From: Thermofilum sp.
GTDB lineage: Archaea > Thermoproteota > Thermoprotei > Thermofilales > Thermofilaceae
Assembly: GCA_020832965.1 (NCBI GenBank)
Contig: JAJHRM010000012.1
Location: 1 to 29,169 of the forward strand
Direction of reading: 5' to 3'
Length of the DNA: 29,169 bases
Below are positions 1 through 7,861 of this stretch, in pieces. The notes beneath the pieces were generated by a model. It was not told the DNA's origin. It saw nothing but the letters and a program-made list of their open reading frames with translations, and searched no databases. Positions within the stretch are counted from its first letter, which is position 1; each line of letters starts with the position of its first letter. The position numbers and the translations under genes are program-made.

Positions 1-17
1 ATGGTTCATTGTGGGTT

Positions 18-788
18 TTATAGGCTTTCTTCCATGTACTCTGCGTGCTTCTCTACTATCCTTGCGCCTTTTTCTCTCGCCTTCTGCCTCACAATGCCCT
101 CTATCTTCTCCACAAGCTCTGACAATTCCTCTGGGTTGGAGGAGTAGACTGTGAACGTTAGGGGTAGGCCTCTACCCGTAGAGAATCTTCCGTCAAGCCT
201 TGAGAAGACGTTCTTCACCTCTCTGCGAATTATGCTGGCTATCTCCTCCGCTGTGCTCACCGGGCACTCTACGTCTATCGAGAATGTTACAGAGTATTTT
301 TTCCCGGCTGTTTCCCTGAAGAAGTCCTGTATACCTTTTTCAAAAGCCTCAATCGACTCCTCGAATCTTGGCGGAGTGGCTGCAATGAACTTCTCGCTCA
401 ATAAGCTGAATGCTACAAATGAGGGTACGGGTCCCCGCTCGTTCGGAATGACGTAGCTAAACTCCGGCATGACCGCCATGTCTTCGAGTCTGCTTGGTAG
501 GCTCGCGCTATCCATGTAGTAGCCTTGAACCAGCTCCAGTGCCTCTACATTCACCTCGGTTCCGAGACCCAATGCGACGGCTATTGCGCTGACAAACCTC
601 GGATTGCCTGCCGCGCCTGCAATTATGATTGCGTCTACTTCTTGAAAAACGGACTGGAGGTTTTCAATCGCGAAATTTTCCTCTGCAATGATGTCTGAGA
701 AGCCTATCGCCTCGAGGTACCCTTTCAGCCAGCCGATAAGCTCCGATGGACGCTCAACATTGGGTAACGCTAGAATAGCTATCTTCAT
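18..788 (-). CDS. CinA/MoaB-like molybdopterin-binding-fold protein, degenerate
   Basis: The central part (about residues 45-130) follows the layout of the CinA/MoaB molybdopterin-binding fold: a hydrophobic strand (VDAIIIAG), a helix, an ALGLGTEV stretch, and a segment like the family's R..KMA.+PE...+.PN..GP.P.F. The family's GG.GPT.DD motif is not present and reads AGAAGNPRF, so classical cofactor binding is doubtful. About 100 C-terminal residues (EVKNVFSRLDGRF region) match nothing I know. The ATG at 788 is chosen because MKIAILALP begins the first strand; a GTG at 800 would overlap the upstream stop. The upstream neighbour ends at 800, so the two minus-strand genes are probably co-transcribed. 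The fold assignment is an inference from layout; the function is unknown. Confidence 0.6.
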   Translation of the reverse strand: MKIAILALPNVERPSELIGWLKGYLEAIGFSDIIAEENFAIENLQSVFQEVDAIIIAGAAGNPRFVSAIAVALGLGTEVNVEALELVQGYYMDSASLPSRLEDMAVMPEFSYVIPNERGPVPSFVAFSLLSEKFIAATPPRFEESIEAFEKGIQDFFRETAGKKYSVTFSIDVECPVSTAEEIASIIRREVKNVFSRLDGRFSTGRGLPLTFTVYSSNPEELSELVEKIEGIVRQKAREKGARIVEKHAEYMEESL

Positions 789-799
789 GTCTACGCTCA

Positions 800-1213
800 C
801 TAGGCTAGGTAATCCCTCAATTTTTGTAGCGCGTCCCCTGGGTCGGTGTACGGGACGAGCCTGAAGTTGCTCCACGTTATTCCCCGAATCATGGCAGAGA
901 CCTGCGGGAGCCTGTCCTTCAAGGCAAGCGCTATAACCTTCTTGCCCCTAAGCAGGGAGTAAGCGATTTCGAATCCCACCCCTAGGCTTGGGTAGGAGAC
1001 TTCAGCCACGAGGATGTCAGCCTCCTCCATGAGCTTAATATCCCTCGCAAATATCTCCTCGGGAGTCATGCCTCTATCTATGTCTAGAATTTCTTCTGCA
1101 ACGTGCTTTGTTAAGACTGTGCAGCCAAGCTCCTCCAGAGCGGCGCAGATCCTTTTGACGCTTCCCAGAGCACTCCTGTCGCCCCTCATAGGCGCTGCAA
1201 AGTAAACCTTCAC
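800..1213 (-). CDS. Nucleoside 2-deoxyribosyltransferase-like protein
   Basis: The protein starts VKVYFAAPMRGDR, the nucleotide-binding first strand and loop typical of the nucleoside 2-deoxyribosyltransferase / 2'-deoxynucleoside 5'-phosphate N-hydrolase family. The middle holds IFARDIKLMEEADILVAEVSYPSLGVGFEIAYSL, with the family's D..W/M..AD.lvAe.s.PS.GvG.Ei.yA signature; the glutamate of GVGFEI is the usual nucleophile. About 137 aa is normal for the family. It probably cleaves or exchanges the glycosidic bond of deoxynucleotides (nucleotide salvage or cleaning). The GTG at 1213 is chosen because conservation begins there. A TTG at 1249 lies 27 nt from a TATA-like TTTTTAA (about 1273-1279) and would give a leaderless form 12 residues longer. 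The MoaB-like gene follows closely. Confidence 0.8.
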   Translation of the reverse strand: MKVYFAAPMRGDRSALGSVKRICAALEELGCTVLTKHVAEEILDIDRGMTPEEIFARDIKLMEEADILVAEVSYPSLGVGFEIAYSLLRGKKVIALALKDRLPQVSAMIRGITWSNFRLVPYTDPGDALQKLRDYLA

Positions 1214-1272
1214 AATGCCTTGTGTGCGCGGCACCCGTATTAACCCCAAGCGATACGCAATATAGGCAGGGT

Positions 1273-1279
1273 TAAAAAT
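1273..1279 (-). promoter_or_regulatory. TATA box for the deoxyribosyltransferase-like gene
   Basis: TTTTTAA read on the minus strand. Transcription would start near 1249, giving either a leaderless TTG start at 1249 or a 36-nt leader before the GTG at 1213. Confidence 0.45.
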
Positions 1280-1383
1280 TCTTATCCTTCAGCAATGCGC
1301 CGCCGTTACCTCGCCACTCCGCAGGGTTACAGGTATACTCCGCTGGGTAAGCTAACGCGCTACCGTTGAGCCAGGGTGAAATG

Positions 1384-1393
1384 CTTATATTAA
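1384..1393 (+). promoter_or_regulatory. Promoter (TATA box) of the ATP synthase operon
   Basis: CTTATATTAA is preceded by the purine-rich GGGTGAAA, a plausible BRE. The predicted start of transcription is near 1418-1420, about 30 nt before the atpH ATG. A GGGTGGTG ribosome-site-like run sits at about 1425-1432. The rest of the 1214-1448 intergenic region is GC-rich and I see no gene in it. Confidence 0.6.
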
Positions 1394-1448
1394 GCTCGGC
1401 GAGGAGTTTTTAGGCGTCTGCCTAGGGTGGTGCGCTACGAGCGGTATC

Positions 1449-1739
1449 ATGAAGGATATCGAGGCTGAGGCTGCGAAGGTAATTGAGGATGCCAGGAAGA
1501 GGGCCGAGGAGCTACTGAGGGAGGCCAGGAAGAGGGCTACTGAGATCCTTGAGGACAAGTCCTACCTTGCTGAGCTCGCCGCTGAGAGGAGGAAGCTCGA
1601 GGAAAGCATAGGGCAGGAGGCCAAGCGGATCCTCGAAGAGGCGGAGGAGACCGCGCGCAAGCTTAGGGAAAGCGTTGGCGGGAAGATCAACAACTACGCC
1701 AAGCGCCTTGCATCCATGGTTGCCGGCGTCGAGGTCTAG
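1449..1739 (+). CDS. atpH: A-type ATP synthase subunit H (peripheral stalk)
   Basis: A 96-residue protein that is almost all charged heptad repeat (KDIEAEAAKVIEDARKRAEE and so on), with no membrane segment. This is the expected form of subunit H (V-type subunit G-like). It pairs with subunit E as the right-handed coiled-coil peripheral stalk linking subunit I to the catalytic A3B3 head. The first half shows the (E/R)EA.(K/R)RA repeat shared with subunit E encoded downstream. It is first in the operon, starts at ATG after the TATA box, and its stop lies 3 nt before the atpI ATG, so translation is probably coupled. Identity rests on position and composition, because coiled coils give weak family signal. 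Confidence 0.85.
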   Translation: MKDIEAEAAKVIEDARKRAEELLREARKRATEILEDKSYLAELAAERRKLEESIGQEAKRILEEAEETARKLRESVGGKINNYAKRLASMVAGVEV

Positions 1740-1742
1740 GGA

Positions 1743-3731
1743 ATGATTAGGCGCTTGTCAAAGCTCCTGTTAAACAGGCCGGACGTCGCCCTCAGGGCGT
1801 ACCTCATCGCACCGAGGGACAGCATAGAGGGGCTCGTCGAAGGGCTGGTGAGGAGGGGTCTCTTTGAGCCGCTACCGCCGCAGGAGGCTGGCAAGGCTCT
1901 CGAGGCAGTCAAGAGGAGGGCTGAGCTTTCCGAGAGGGCGCTAGCGCTATTCAGGGAGCTAAGCGCACTCGTCGAGAAAGAGGTCGAGGTGGAGGTCAGG
2001 GAGTTCCCCTGGGACACACATAAAGCCCTAGAAAAGCTTGTGGCCGAGTTTGAGAGCCTGCGCGAGGTCGCGAAGCGCCTGGTAGAGGAGAGCAAGAGGG
2101 CCGGCGCCGAGCTGGAGAAACTCAGAGCCCTAAAGGTTGTTGTTTTGGAGCTCTCAGGGGGCAAGGGTTCCCTAGATAAGTCATTGCTGGACTATGAGGG
2201 GGCGTACCTGGTCTCTAAGACGCTGTACGGCAACATCAAGGAAGTGGAGGAAGTGGCGTCGAAGTCCCTGAAGACACTCCTCCTCCGAGAAATCGACGAG
2301 GAGAGAGCAGTGGCTGTCGTCGTGCTTGACAAGGAGGCGTTCAAGAGGGTCGAGGCGCTAGTAAGGAAACTCGAGGTCCCGGTAGCGAGGGCGAGCACCG
2401 CGGGCGTCGTCGAACTACCTCACGTAGACAAGGCGATTAGGGAGGCCGAGGCGCTGCTTGCCGAGGTGAGGGGCAAGATCTGGTGCCTCTTAGAGGGCAG
2501 GCTCTACGAGCTTGCTCTGCTTAAGGCGCTGGCCGAGGTGGCGCAGTTGGAGGTGGGCGTCCTCAGCAAGGCTCTTGCTTCAAAGTACATGGCTGTAGTG
2601 GCTGGCTGGTCTCTGAAGTCGCGGAGAGGCGAGCTCGAGAAGCTCGTGGGGGAGGCGAGCGGCTATGTGATCTTCGAAGAGGTCGATAACCCGCCGGTGG
2701 AACTCGACAACCTCAAGCCCTTCAAGCCATTTGAGGTGTTCACGGAGGTCATGGGCTTCCCAGCGCCCCATGAGTGGGACCCGACACCGCTGATCACGTA
2801 CTTCTACCTAGTGTTCTTCGCCCTCATGTTCCCCGACGTGGGGTACTCCATTGGGCTAATAATCGGGGCTAGGCTCGTGCTACCATACTTCGTCGAGAAC
2901 AGGGAGAGCCTCAAGAGGCTGATAAACATAGCTACGTACGCTGGCATAGCTGGTTGCGTAGCGGGCTTCCTGGCTAACAGCTTCTTCGGGTCGCTACTGG
3001 GATCTTACATAGGGTTACTGGTTCCGAGGCTAATACCGAGCCTTCCCGCCAGGCTAGAAGATCCCGGAGCTGTGGGCTCCGCCGTCATAGAGTACATGGC
3101 GCTCTCACTACTCCTCGGCTACTACGTAGTGATCTTTGCTCATGCACTTGGCGCTGTGAAGAGCGTCATCGCCGGGAATAGGGCAGGCTTCGTCCTCGAA
3201 GCCCTGATAGCGCTCATAGCGGTCTTGGGACCCTCGGCTATTGAGGCGGTTTTCAAACTTGGCACTGACGTGTGGGGCCTATCGAGGCTCGCGGGTCGCG
3301 ACGCGATACTTTATGCTACGTTAGCGGTAGTGGTCCTCTACGCTGCGCTGAAATCATTACTGGACAGGCCCTTCGGCGTGATGCTCTGGCTCTTCGACGT
3401 CTTAGGCATACTCGCGGACGTGCTCTCGTTCGTCAGGATTGCCGGGATAGCCCTCGGGAGCGCCGTGATGGCCGAGCTCATAAACGGCTTAGTGCTCGGC
3501 TCCTTCTCCACGCTCAGCTCCGTAAGCTTCGCGGTGGGCCTTCTAGGAGGCGCGGCGGTAGCACTGTTGCTTCACGTAGTGAACTTAGGGCTCTCGGCGC
3601 TGGGCCCCTTCGTCCACTCGCTGAGGCTGATAATGTACGAGCTCTCCTCGAAGTTCTACGAGGGCTCGGGCAGGAGAATATCGCCTGCGCTTGCACAACT
3701 GTTGAGGGTGAAAATAGGGTCCACCGCCTAG
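1743..3731 (+). CDS. atpI: A-type ATP synthase subunit I (a-subunit, ion half-channel)
   Basis: 662 residues in two parts. The N-terminal ~350 are soluble and coiled coil (binding the E/H stalks). From PLITYFYLVFFALMFPDVGY onward there are seven or eight membrane helices. The essential arginine is R565 in LSFVRIAGIALG, corresponding to the buried arginine facing the rotor carboxylate, and a second conserved arginine, R628, lies in FVHSLRLIMYE, followed by KFYEGSGR. This is the ion-conducting stator, which with the K ring couples H+ or Na+ flow to ATP synthesis. Length is normal for archaeal subunit I. It follows atpH after 3 nt; atpK begins 80 nt downstream behind its own promoter. Confidence 0.95.
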   Translation: MIRRLSKLLLNRPDVALRAYLIAPRDSIEGLVEGLVRRGLFEPLPPQEAGKALEAVKRRAELSERALALFRELSALVEKEVEVEVREFPWDTHKALEKLVAEFESLREVAKRLVEESKRAGAELEKLRALKVVVLELSGGKGSLDKSLLDYEGAYLVSKTLYGNIKEVEEVASKSLKTLLLREIDEERAVAVVVLDKEAFKRVEALVRKLEVPVARASTAGVVELPHVDKAIREAEALLAEVRGKIWCLLEGRLYELALLKALAEVAQLEVGVLSKALASKYMAVVAGWSLKSRRGELEKLVGEASGYVIFEEVDNPPVELDNLKPFKPFEVFTEVMGFPAPHEWDPTPLITYFYLVFFALMFPDVGYSIGLIIGARLVLPYFVENRESLKRLINIATYAGIAGCVAGFLANSFFGSLLGSYIGLLVPRLIPSLPARLEDPGAVGSAVIEYMALSLLLGYYVVIFAHALGAVKSVIAGNRAGFVLEALIALIAVLGPSAIEAVFKLGTDVWGLSRLAGRDAILYATLAVVVLYAALKSLLDRPFGVMLWLFDVLGILADVLSFVRIAGIALGSAVMAELINGLVLGSFSTLSSVSFAVGLLGGAAVALLLHVVNLGLSALGPFVHSLRLIMYELSSKFYEGSGRRISPALAQLLRVKIGSTA

Positions 3732-3734
3732 AAA

Positions 3735-3751
3735 GGCGCAAGGGATGCGCC
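3735..3751 (+). terminator. Small hairpin between atpI and atpK
   Basis: GGCGCA / TGCGCC, a perfect 6-bp stem with the 5-nt loop AGGGA, starts 4 nt after the atpI stop and precedes the atpK TATA box. It could attenuate or process the upstream transcript. No T-run follows directly, so a terminator role is an inference. Confidence 0.4.
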
Positions 3752-3771
3752 CGCGTAGGTGCGGCGAAAAC

Positions 3772-3780
3772 TTTTTATAT
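3772..3780 (+). promoter_or_regulatory. Internal promoter before atpK
   Basis: TTTTTATAT with the BRE-like purine run GCGAAAA directly upstream. Transcription would start near 3802, about 10 nt before the atpK ATG at 3812, which has no strong ribosome site of its own. This would allow extra transcription of the proteolipid, which is needed in many copies per complex. Confidence 0.65.
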
Positions 3781-3811
3781 ATTCCGAGTCTCAACAACGG
3801 TGTCTTCGAGC

Positions 3812-4306
3812 ATGTCTGACGTGGGCACCCTCATAGCTACTTTAGGGCCTGGACTGGCAGAGGGGCTTGCAGCCGTAGGCACAACCTTGGGCATATGTAG
3901 GGCGACGGCTTCCGGCATCCCGACTCTTGCCGAGGAGCCGGGCATGAGGAGCAAGGTCTTCACTCTAGCGTTCCTGCCGATGACCCAGACGCTCGTCTAC
4001 GGGTTCACCTACATGTTTATCTCCTACCTCCTAGTGCTACCCCAAGTTCTGAGCAGGCATAACAACGTAGTTCCACCGCATATAGCTGGAGCCCTGTTCG
4101 GCATAAGCCTCTTCGTCGGCTTGGCAGAGCTCGTCTCGGCGGATAGGCAAGGCGCCGTATGCGGTCAGGCGGCAGCGCAGCTCATCAAGACGCGTGGCGG
4201 TATCTTCGGGAGCGGCATGATACTGGCAATATACGAGGAGCTGTTCGGCGTCCTCGGCATGGTGTTCGGCATAGTGATATCCCTGATGGTCGCCGCTTGG
4301 ACCTAA
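3812..4306 (+). CDS. atpK: A-type ATP synthase proteolipid subunit K (c ring)
   Basis: 164 residues forming two helical hairpins (four membrane segments), i.e. a duplicated c subunit. Helix 2 carries LPMTQTLVYGF and helix 4 carries YEELFGVLG. Only helix 4 has the ion-binding carboxylate (E143); the helix-2 position is Q59. This matches V-type rings with one site per 16-kDa hairpin pair. L55, T58, Q59, Q113 (DRQG, helix 3) and E143 line up with the five Na+ ligands known in Enterococcus hirae NtpK (L61, T64, Q65, Q110, E139), suggesting Na+ coupling. The ATG at 3812 fits a TATA box about 35 nt upstream. The open frame extends far upstream inside atpI, but that part is not protein-like. Confidence 0.93.
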   Translation: MSDVGTLIATLGPGLAEGLAAVGTTLGICRATASGIPTLAEEPGMRSKVFTLAFLPMTQTLVYGFTYMFISYLLVLPQVLSRHNNVVPPHIAGALFGISLFVGLAELVSADRQGAVCGQAAAQLIKTRGGIFGSGMILAIYEELFGVLGMVFGIVISLMVAAWT

Positions 4307-4340
4307 TGGTCACTGCCTCGTAAGCTGGCAGGTGTCCTCA

Positions 4341-4928
4341 TTGAGCTTAGAGGAACTGAGGAAGGCCGTCCTTGAGAGAGCGAGGCTGGAGGCGGAGGAG
4401 ATAGTTAAGGAGGCGGAGAAGAAGGCGATGAGCATAGTTAAGGAAGCTGAGGAGAGGAAGCTGGTGCTCGTCGAGGAGGAGCGCAGAAGGGCTCTCAGCG
4501 AGCTGGGGCTGGAGGCCAAGCTGGCCGAGGCTAGGAGGAAGGCTAGGCTTATTGTGGCGAAGACAAAGCACGAGATCGTGGAGGAGCTCAGGAGAAGGGC
4601 GAGGGAGCTGCTCAATAACATGGGCGCGGATGCGAGGAGGAGATCCCTGAGAGAGTTGTTGCTCGAGTCTCTCGACGAGCTGAGAGCGTGCGGCTTCAAC
4701 CTGGAGGGCGTTGCGGTGCGCGTATCCCCAAAGGACAGGAGCATGGTCGAGGACTTACTCAGGGAGGCAGGGGTGAGCACCGTCGTCGTGGAGGACCAGG
4801 GGATTAGCGGCGGGATCATCGTCTCAACGGTGGGCGGCGAGGTCTCCGTTGACAACACGTACGAAACTAGGCTCGAGAGGGCCTTACGCGACATAGTGTC
4901 AGAGCTCTTCGAGGGTGGATCGCCTTGA
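4341..4928 (+). CDS. atpE: A-type ATP synthase subunit E (peripheral stalk)
   Basis: About 195 residues. The N-terminal half is a long charged coiled coil (EEIVKEAEKKAMSIVKEAEE repeat). The C-terminal half is a compact globular domain ending in the family's typical GGIIV...G...VDNTYETRLER segment. Subunit E pairs with H to form the outer stalk and contacts the top of the A/B head. The start is uncertain. The TTG at 4341 is preferred because a GGTG ribosome site at 4331-4334 lies 6 nt before it. A GTG at 4332 overlaps that site and would add three residues. The stop overlaps the next gene's TTG (TTGA). Confidence 0.9.
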   Translation: MSLEELRKAVLERARLEAEEIVKEAEKKAMSIVKEAEERKLVLVEEERRRALSELGLEAKLAEARRKARLIVAKTKHEIVEELRRRARELLNNMGADARRRSLRELLLESLDELRACGFNLEGVAVRVSPKDRSMVEDLLREAGVSTVVVEDQGISGGIIVSTVGGEVSVDNTYETRLERALRDIVSELFEGGSP

Positions 4929-5746
4929 CCGAAGTCGATTCGGCTAAAGCCGTCCTCTACATAGAGCTCTCAAAACCTCCCCTAATACCGGAACTCGCGA
5001 AGCTTGCCATGGAGAGAGCGCCGACCAGACCCCCAGTGCCCGAGGGGCACGAGGTTCTGCGGGCGAGGCTTTCCACCGTTAGGAGCTTAGAGGAGCTGGA
5101 TAGAGTTTTACTAGAGTTAACCTCGTCGGAGCTTGAATACGTTGCGCGATACTTGCCCGAAGAGTACACCGAGTACCTCAGAGTCCTCATGGAGGCCGGC
5201 GAGCTGGAGCTCGTCTACTCAAAGCTCGCTTCGGGAGCCCCCGAGAAGGCGCCTCTGCAGCGTGCAAAGTTGGCGGACTATGATGCCTGTAGAGGCGTTG
5301 CGCGTTTCAGCTGCGTAGTCTCGAGGCATTTGTCGAGGCTCAGGACCGCGTGTGAGAAAGCTTGCAAAGACTGCGACGAGGCCCTAGCGTTAGCAGCACT
5401 GCTGGACACGTTCCTCTACGTGAGGTACCTCGATAACCTAAAGGCCCTGAGGCTTGGAGGAGACGAGTCGGTGAGGGGGGTCGTGACCAATGCACTCATC
5501 TTTCTTACAGGTCCCGGCGCGGTGTACTTCGAGTCAGGTGTTGTGAAGCTACTCGAGGCGGGTAAGCGTGAAGAGAACGCTATGGTGGCGTGGTGCAACT
5601 CGGCGTTGACCCTTTACGAAGCAGCCAAGAACGCCCTGTACTACGCGGACTCGCTAATAGACCTTGTCACGCTGTTCGGCATCGACAGGTTGCTGAGGCA
5701 CGTGCTGCTGAGACTGCTGGTTTCGAGGTGGTTGAGGCCGTGGTGA
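4925..5746 (+). CDS. atpC: Probable A-type ATP synthase subunit C, short and diverged
   Basis: 273 residues, mostly helical, with no membrane segment. Identity is inferred mainly from its position between E and F in the conserved H-I-K-E-C-F-A-B-D order. Subunit C is the funnel that joins the central stalk (D, F) to the K ring. Relatives are usually about 320-380 residues built from three similar helical domains, so this copy is short. It is unusually rich in cysteine: a cluster near residues 119-148 contains DACRG, FSCVV and C-x3-C-x2-C (CEKACKDC). It starts at TTG overlapping the atpE stop and ends overlapping the atpF start (GTGA). A lineage-specific replacement for C cannot be excluded. 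Confidence 0.7.
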   Translation: MTEVDSAKAVLYIELSKPPLIPELAKLAMERAPTRPPVPEGHEVLRARLSTVRSLEELDRVLLELTSSELEYVARYLPEEYTEYLRVLMEAGELELVYSKLASGAPEKAPLQRAKLADYDACRGVARFSCVVSRHLSRLRTACEKACKDCDEALALAALLDTFLYVRYLDNLKALRLGGDESVRGVVTNALIFLTGPGAVYFESGVVKLLEAGKREENAMVAWCNSALTLYEAAKNALYYADSLIDLVTLFGIDRLLRHVLLRLLVSRWLRPW

Positions 5747-6075
5747 GGGAGCCCAGGAGAATCATCGTCGTAGCCAGTAGGGAAAACGCCAGCTTCTACA
5801 AGTTGCTCGGGCTGGGCGAGGTCCGCGTGGTCGGCAACCCCAGCGAAGCCCTCAAAGAGCTTGAAGGGCTTAAGTTTAACAGGGACGTGGGCATAATCTT
5901 AGTCGAGGAGTCTATCATGCAGGCCCTAAAGGTGGATCACATGAGCTTCAACGAGAAGGGGCTGGCCCCGCTGGTAACGGTCATTCCGAACGTGAGGGAT
6001 TACCTGACACGTGACCCCAACATGTATTACAGGAAGTTTGTTTTAAAAGTGACTGGATACGAGGTGAGCACCTAG
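5743..6075 (+). CDS. atpF: A-type ATP synthase subunit F (central stalk)
   Basis: 110 residues from a GTG that overlaps the atpC stop. It starts VREPRRIIVVASRENASFYKLLGL, the classic Rossmann-like first strand of subunit F, followed by a regular alpha/beta pattern including DVGIILVEESI and LAPLVTVIPN. Subunit F sits on subunit D in the rotor shaft and modulates ATP hydrolysis. The length is typical (about 100-110 aa). Two GGTG-like runs (5727-5733) lie about 10 nt upstream. The atpA ATG follows 1 nt after the stop, so translation is very probably coupled. Confidence 0.92.
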   Translation: MREPRRIIVVASRENASFYKLLGLGEVRVVGNPSEALKELEGLKFNRDVGIILVEESIMQALKVDHMSFNEKGLAPLVTVIPNVRDYLTRDPNMYYRKFVLKVTGYEVST

Positions 6076-6076
6076 C

Positions 6077-7861
6077 ATGGCTTCAAGGGTGGGGAGGATC
6101 TACAGGATCGCAGGGCCGCTCATAGTCGCCGAGGGCATAGAGTCCCCGAAGATGTACGAAGTCGTGTATGTCGGCGAAGAGGGGCTAATCGGAGAAGTTA
6201 TAGCCATAAGGGGCGAGAAGGTGTACGTGCAGGTCTACGAGGAGACCACGGGGCTGACGGTTGGTGAGAAGGTTGAGGCAACAGGCAAGCCGCTCTCGGC
6301 AGAGCTGGGCCCGGGTCTCATAGGCTCGATATACGACGGGTTGCAGAGACCTGAGCTGGAGATCGGGAGGCTCATGGGCGACATCTTCATCGAGAGGGGC
6401 GTCAAGGTCAGCGCCCTCGACAGGAAGAAGATGTGGGTCTTCGAGAGAAGCAGGGAGCTCGGGGTCGGCGAGAGGGTGGAGGGGGGCGACGTCCTGGGCT
6501 TCGTGCAGGAGACGCCATTGGTCGAGCACAAGGTAATGGTGCCACCCGGCGTCAAAGGCACGCTCGAGTGGATCGCTGACAGCGGCGACTACAGCGTAGA
6601 GGACACAGTAGCCGTGGTCTCGAGCAGCGGCGCGAGGCACGAGGTCAAGCTTTACCAAGTCTGGCCCATCAGAGTGCCGAGGCCCTACAAGGAGAAGCTA
6701 CCACCCAGCATGCCTCTCATCACCGGCAAGCGAGCGATCGACCTATTGTTCCCCATAGCCAGCGGCAAGGCGGCTGTGCCCGGCGGCTTCGGCACCGGCA
6801 AGACCGTGCTGCTACAGTCTCTGACGAAGTGGAGCCACGCCGATATAGCAATATTCGTCGGTTGCGGCGAGCGGGGCAACGAGATGTCTGATGCCCTGAA
6901 GAGCTTTAGGGAACTCTTCGACGTGAGGCGCGGCAGGCCCATGATGGAGAGATCTGTCTTCATAGCCAACACCAGCAACATGCCCGTGGCGGCTAGGGAG
7001 ACCAGCGTCTTGCTCGGCGTGACCATAGCGGAGTACTTCAGGGACATGGGCTACGAAGTCTTATTAGTGGCGGACTCCACGAGCAGGTGGGCTGAGGCCA
7101 TGAGGGAGATCAGCGGTAGGATGGAGGAGATGCCAGGCGAGGAGGGGTTCCCCGCCTACCTGGCCAGCAGGCTGGCGGACTTCTACGAGAGGGCTGGCAG
7201 GGTCTTGGCCTTAGGGAGACCGGAGAGGGCTGGCAGCGTGACGATCTTCGGGGCAATCTCGCCCCCCGGCGGGGACTTCAGCGAGCCTGTCGTGAGGAAC
7301 ACGCTGAGGTACGTGCAAGCGCTATACGCACTCGACTACGACTTGGCCACAAAGAGGCACTTTCCCGCAATAAACTGGCTCACGAGTTACAGCCTCTACG
7401 TGGACTTTGTGAAGGGCTACTTGGATGAGATCTCCGGCGGCAGGTGGTCCGAGTACAGGAACCTCTTCCTGAGGATCCTGCAGCGAGAAGCTGAGCTGCT
7501 GGACATAGTCAGGCTTGTGGGTCCGGAGGCTTTGCCTGAGGAGGACAAATTGCTGCTAGAGGTCGCGAGGATGATTAGGGAGGCCTTCCTCCAGCAATTC
7601 GAGTACGATCCCAACGACGCTTACTCTCCGCTCGAGAAGGGGCTTCTGATAATGAATGCCATCGTCGATTTTTATAACGCCAGCCTCAAGCTAGTGAGGG
7701 GTGGCGTCCCCGTCTTCAAGATCAGGGAGCTGAAGTCCCCCTACATGATCTACAGGCTCAAGCTCTACCCACTGGACGAGGCCAAGAGGCTCTATGAGGA
7801 GTTTGCAGAGTCGTTTAAGAGGGAGGTTGAGGGCTTGGCGGGTGGTAGCAGTGAAGGCTAA
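6077..7861 (+). CDS. atpA: A-type ATP synthase catalytic subunit A
   Basis: 594 residues, full length. The P-loop is [11 protein letters not shown] with K242; the usual GPFGSGKT is varied to GGFGTGKT. The arginine/glutamate region GCGERGNEM (E265) gives the catalytic glutamate. The Walker B strand is [21 protein letters not shown], followed by [17 protein letters not shown]. The N-terminal beta barrel begins [15 protein letters not shown], and the bulge (non-homologous) domain of about 110-200 that marks A over B subunits is present. No intein is present. It makes or hydrolyses ATP at the A/B interface. It lies 1 nt after atpF and overlaps atpB by 11 nt. Confidence 0.98.
   Translation: MASRVGRIYRIAGPLIVAEGIESPKMYEVVYVGEEGLIGEVIAIRGEKVYVQVYEETTGLTVGEKVEATGKPLSAELGPGLIGSIYDGLQRPELEIGRLMGDIFIERGVKVSALDRKKMWVFERSRELGVGERVEGGDVLGFVQETPLVEHKVMVPPGVKGTLEWIADSGDYSVEDTVAVVSSSGARHEVKLYQVWPIRVPRPYKEKLPPSMPLITGKRAIDLLFPIASGKAAVPGGFGTGKTVLLQSLTKWSHADIAIFVGCGERGNEMSDALKSFRELFDVRRGRPMMERSVFIANTSNMPVAARETSVLLGVTIAEYFRDMGYEVLLVADSTSRWAEAMREISGRMEEMPGEEGFPAYLASRLADFYERAGRVLALGRPERAGSVTIFGAISPPGGDFSEPVVRNTLRYVQALYALDYDLATKRHFPAINWLTSYSLYVDFVKGYLDEISGGRWSEYRNLFLRILQREAELLDIVRLVGPEALPEEDKLLLEVARMIREAFLQQFEYDPNDAYSPLEKGLLIMNAIVDFYNASLKLVRGGVPVFKIRELKSPYMIYRLKLYPLDEAKRLYEEFAESFKREVEGLAGGSSEG

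Noticed and set aside
1290..1380. tRNA-like stretch on the minus strand (TGGCTCAACGG resembles a tRNA A box).
   Set aside because: No T-arm (GGTTC.A..CC), no acceptor stem pairing and a mismatched D stem, even allowing for introns.
3272..3811. Long N-terminal extension of the atpK frame inside atpI.
   Set aside because: The translation is arginine-rich shadow sequence, and a TATA box and ATG at 3812 explain the true start.
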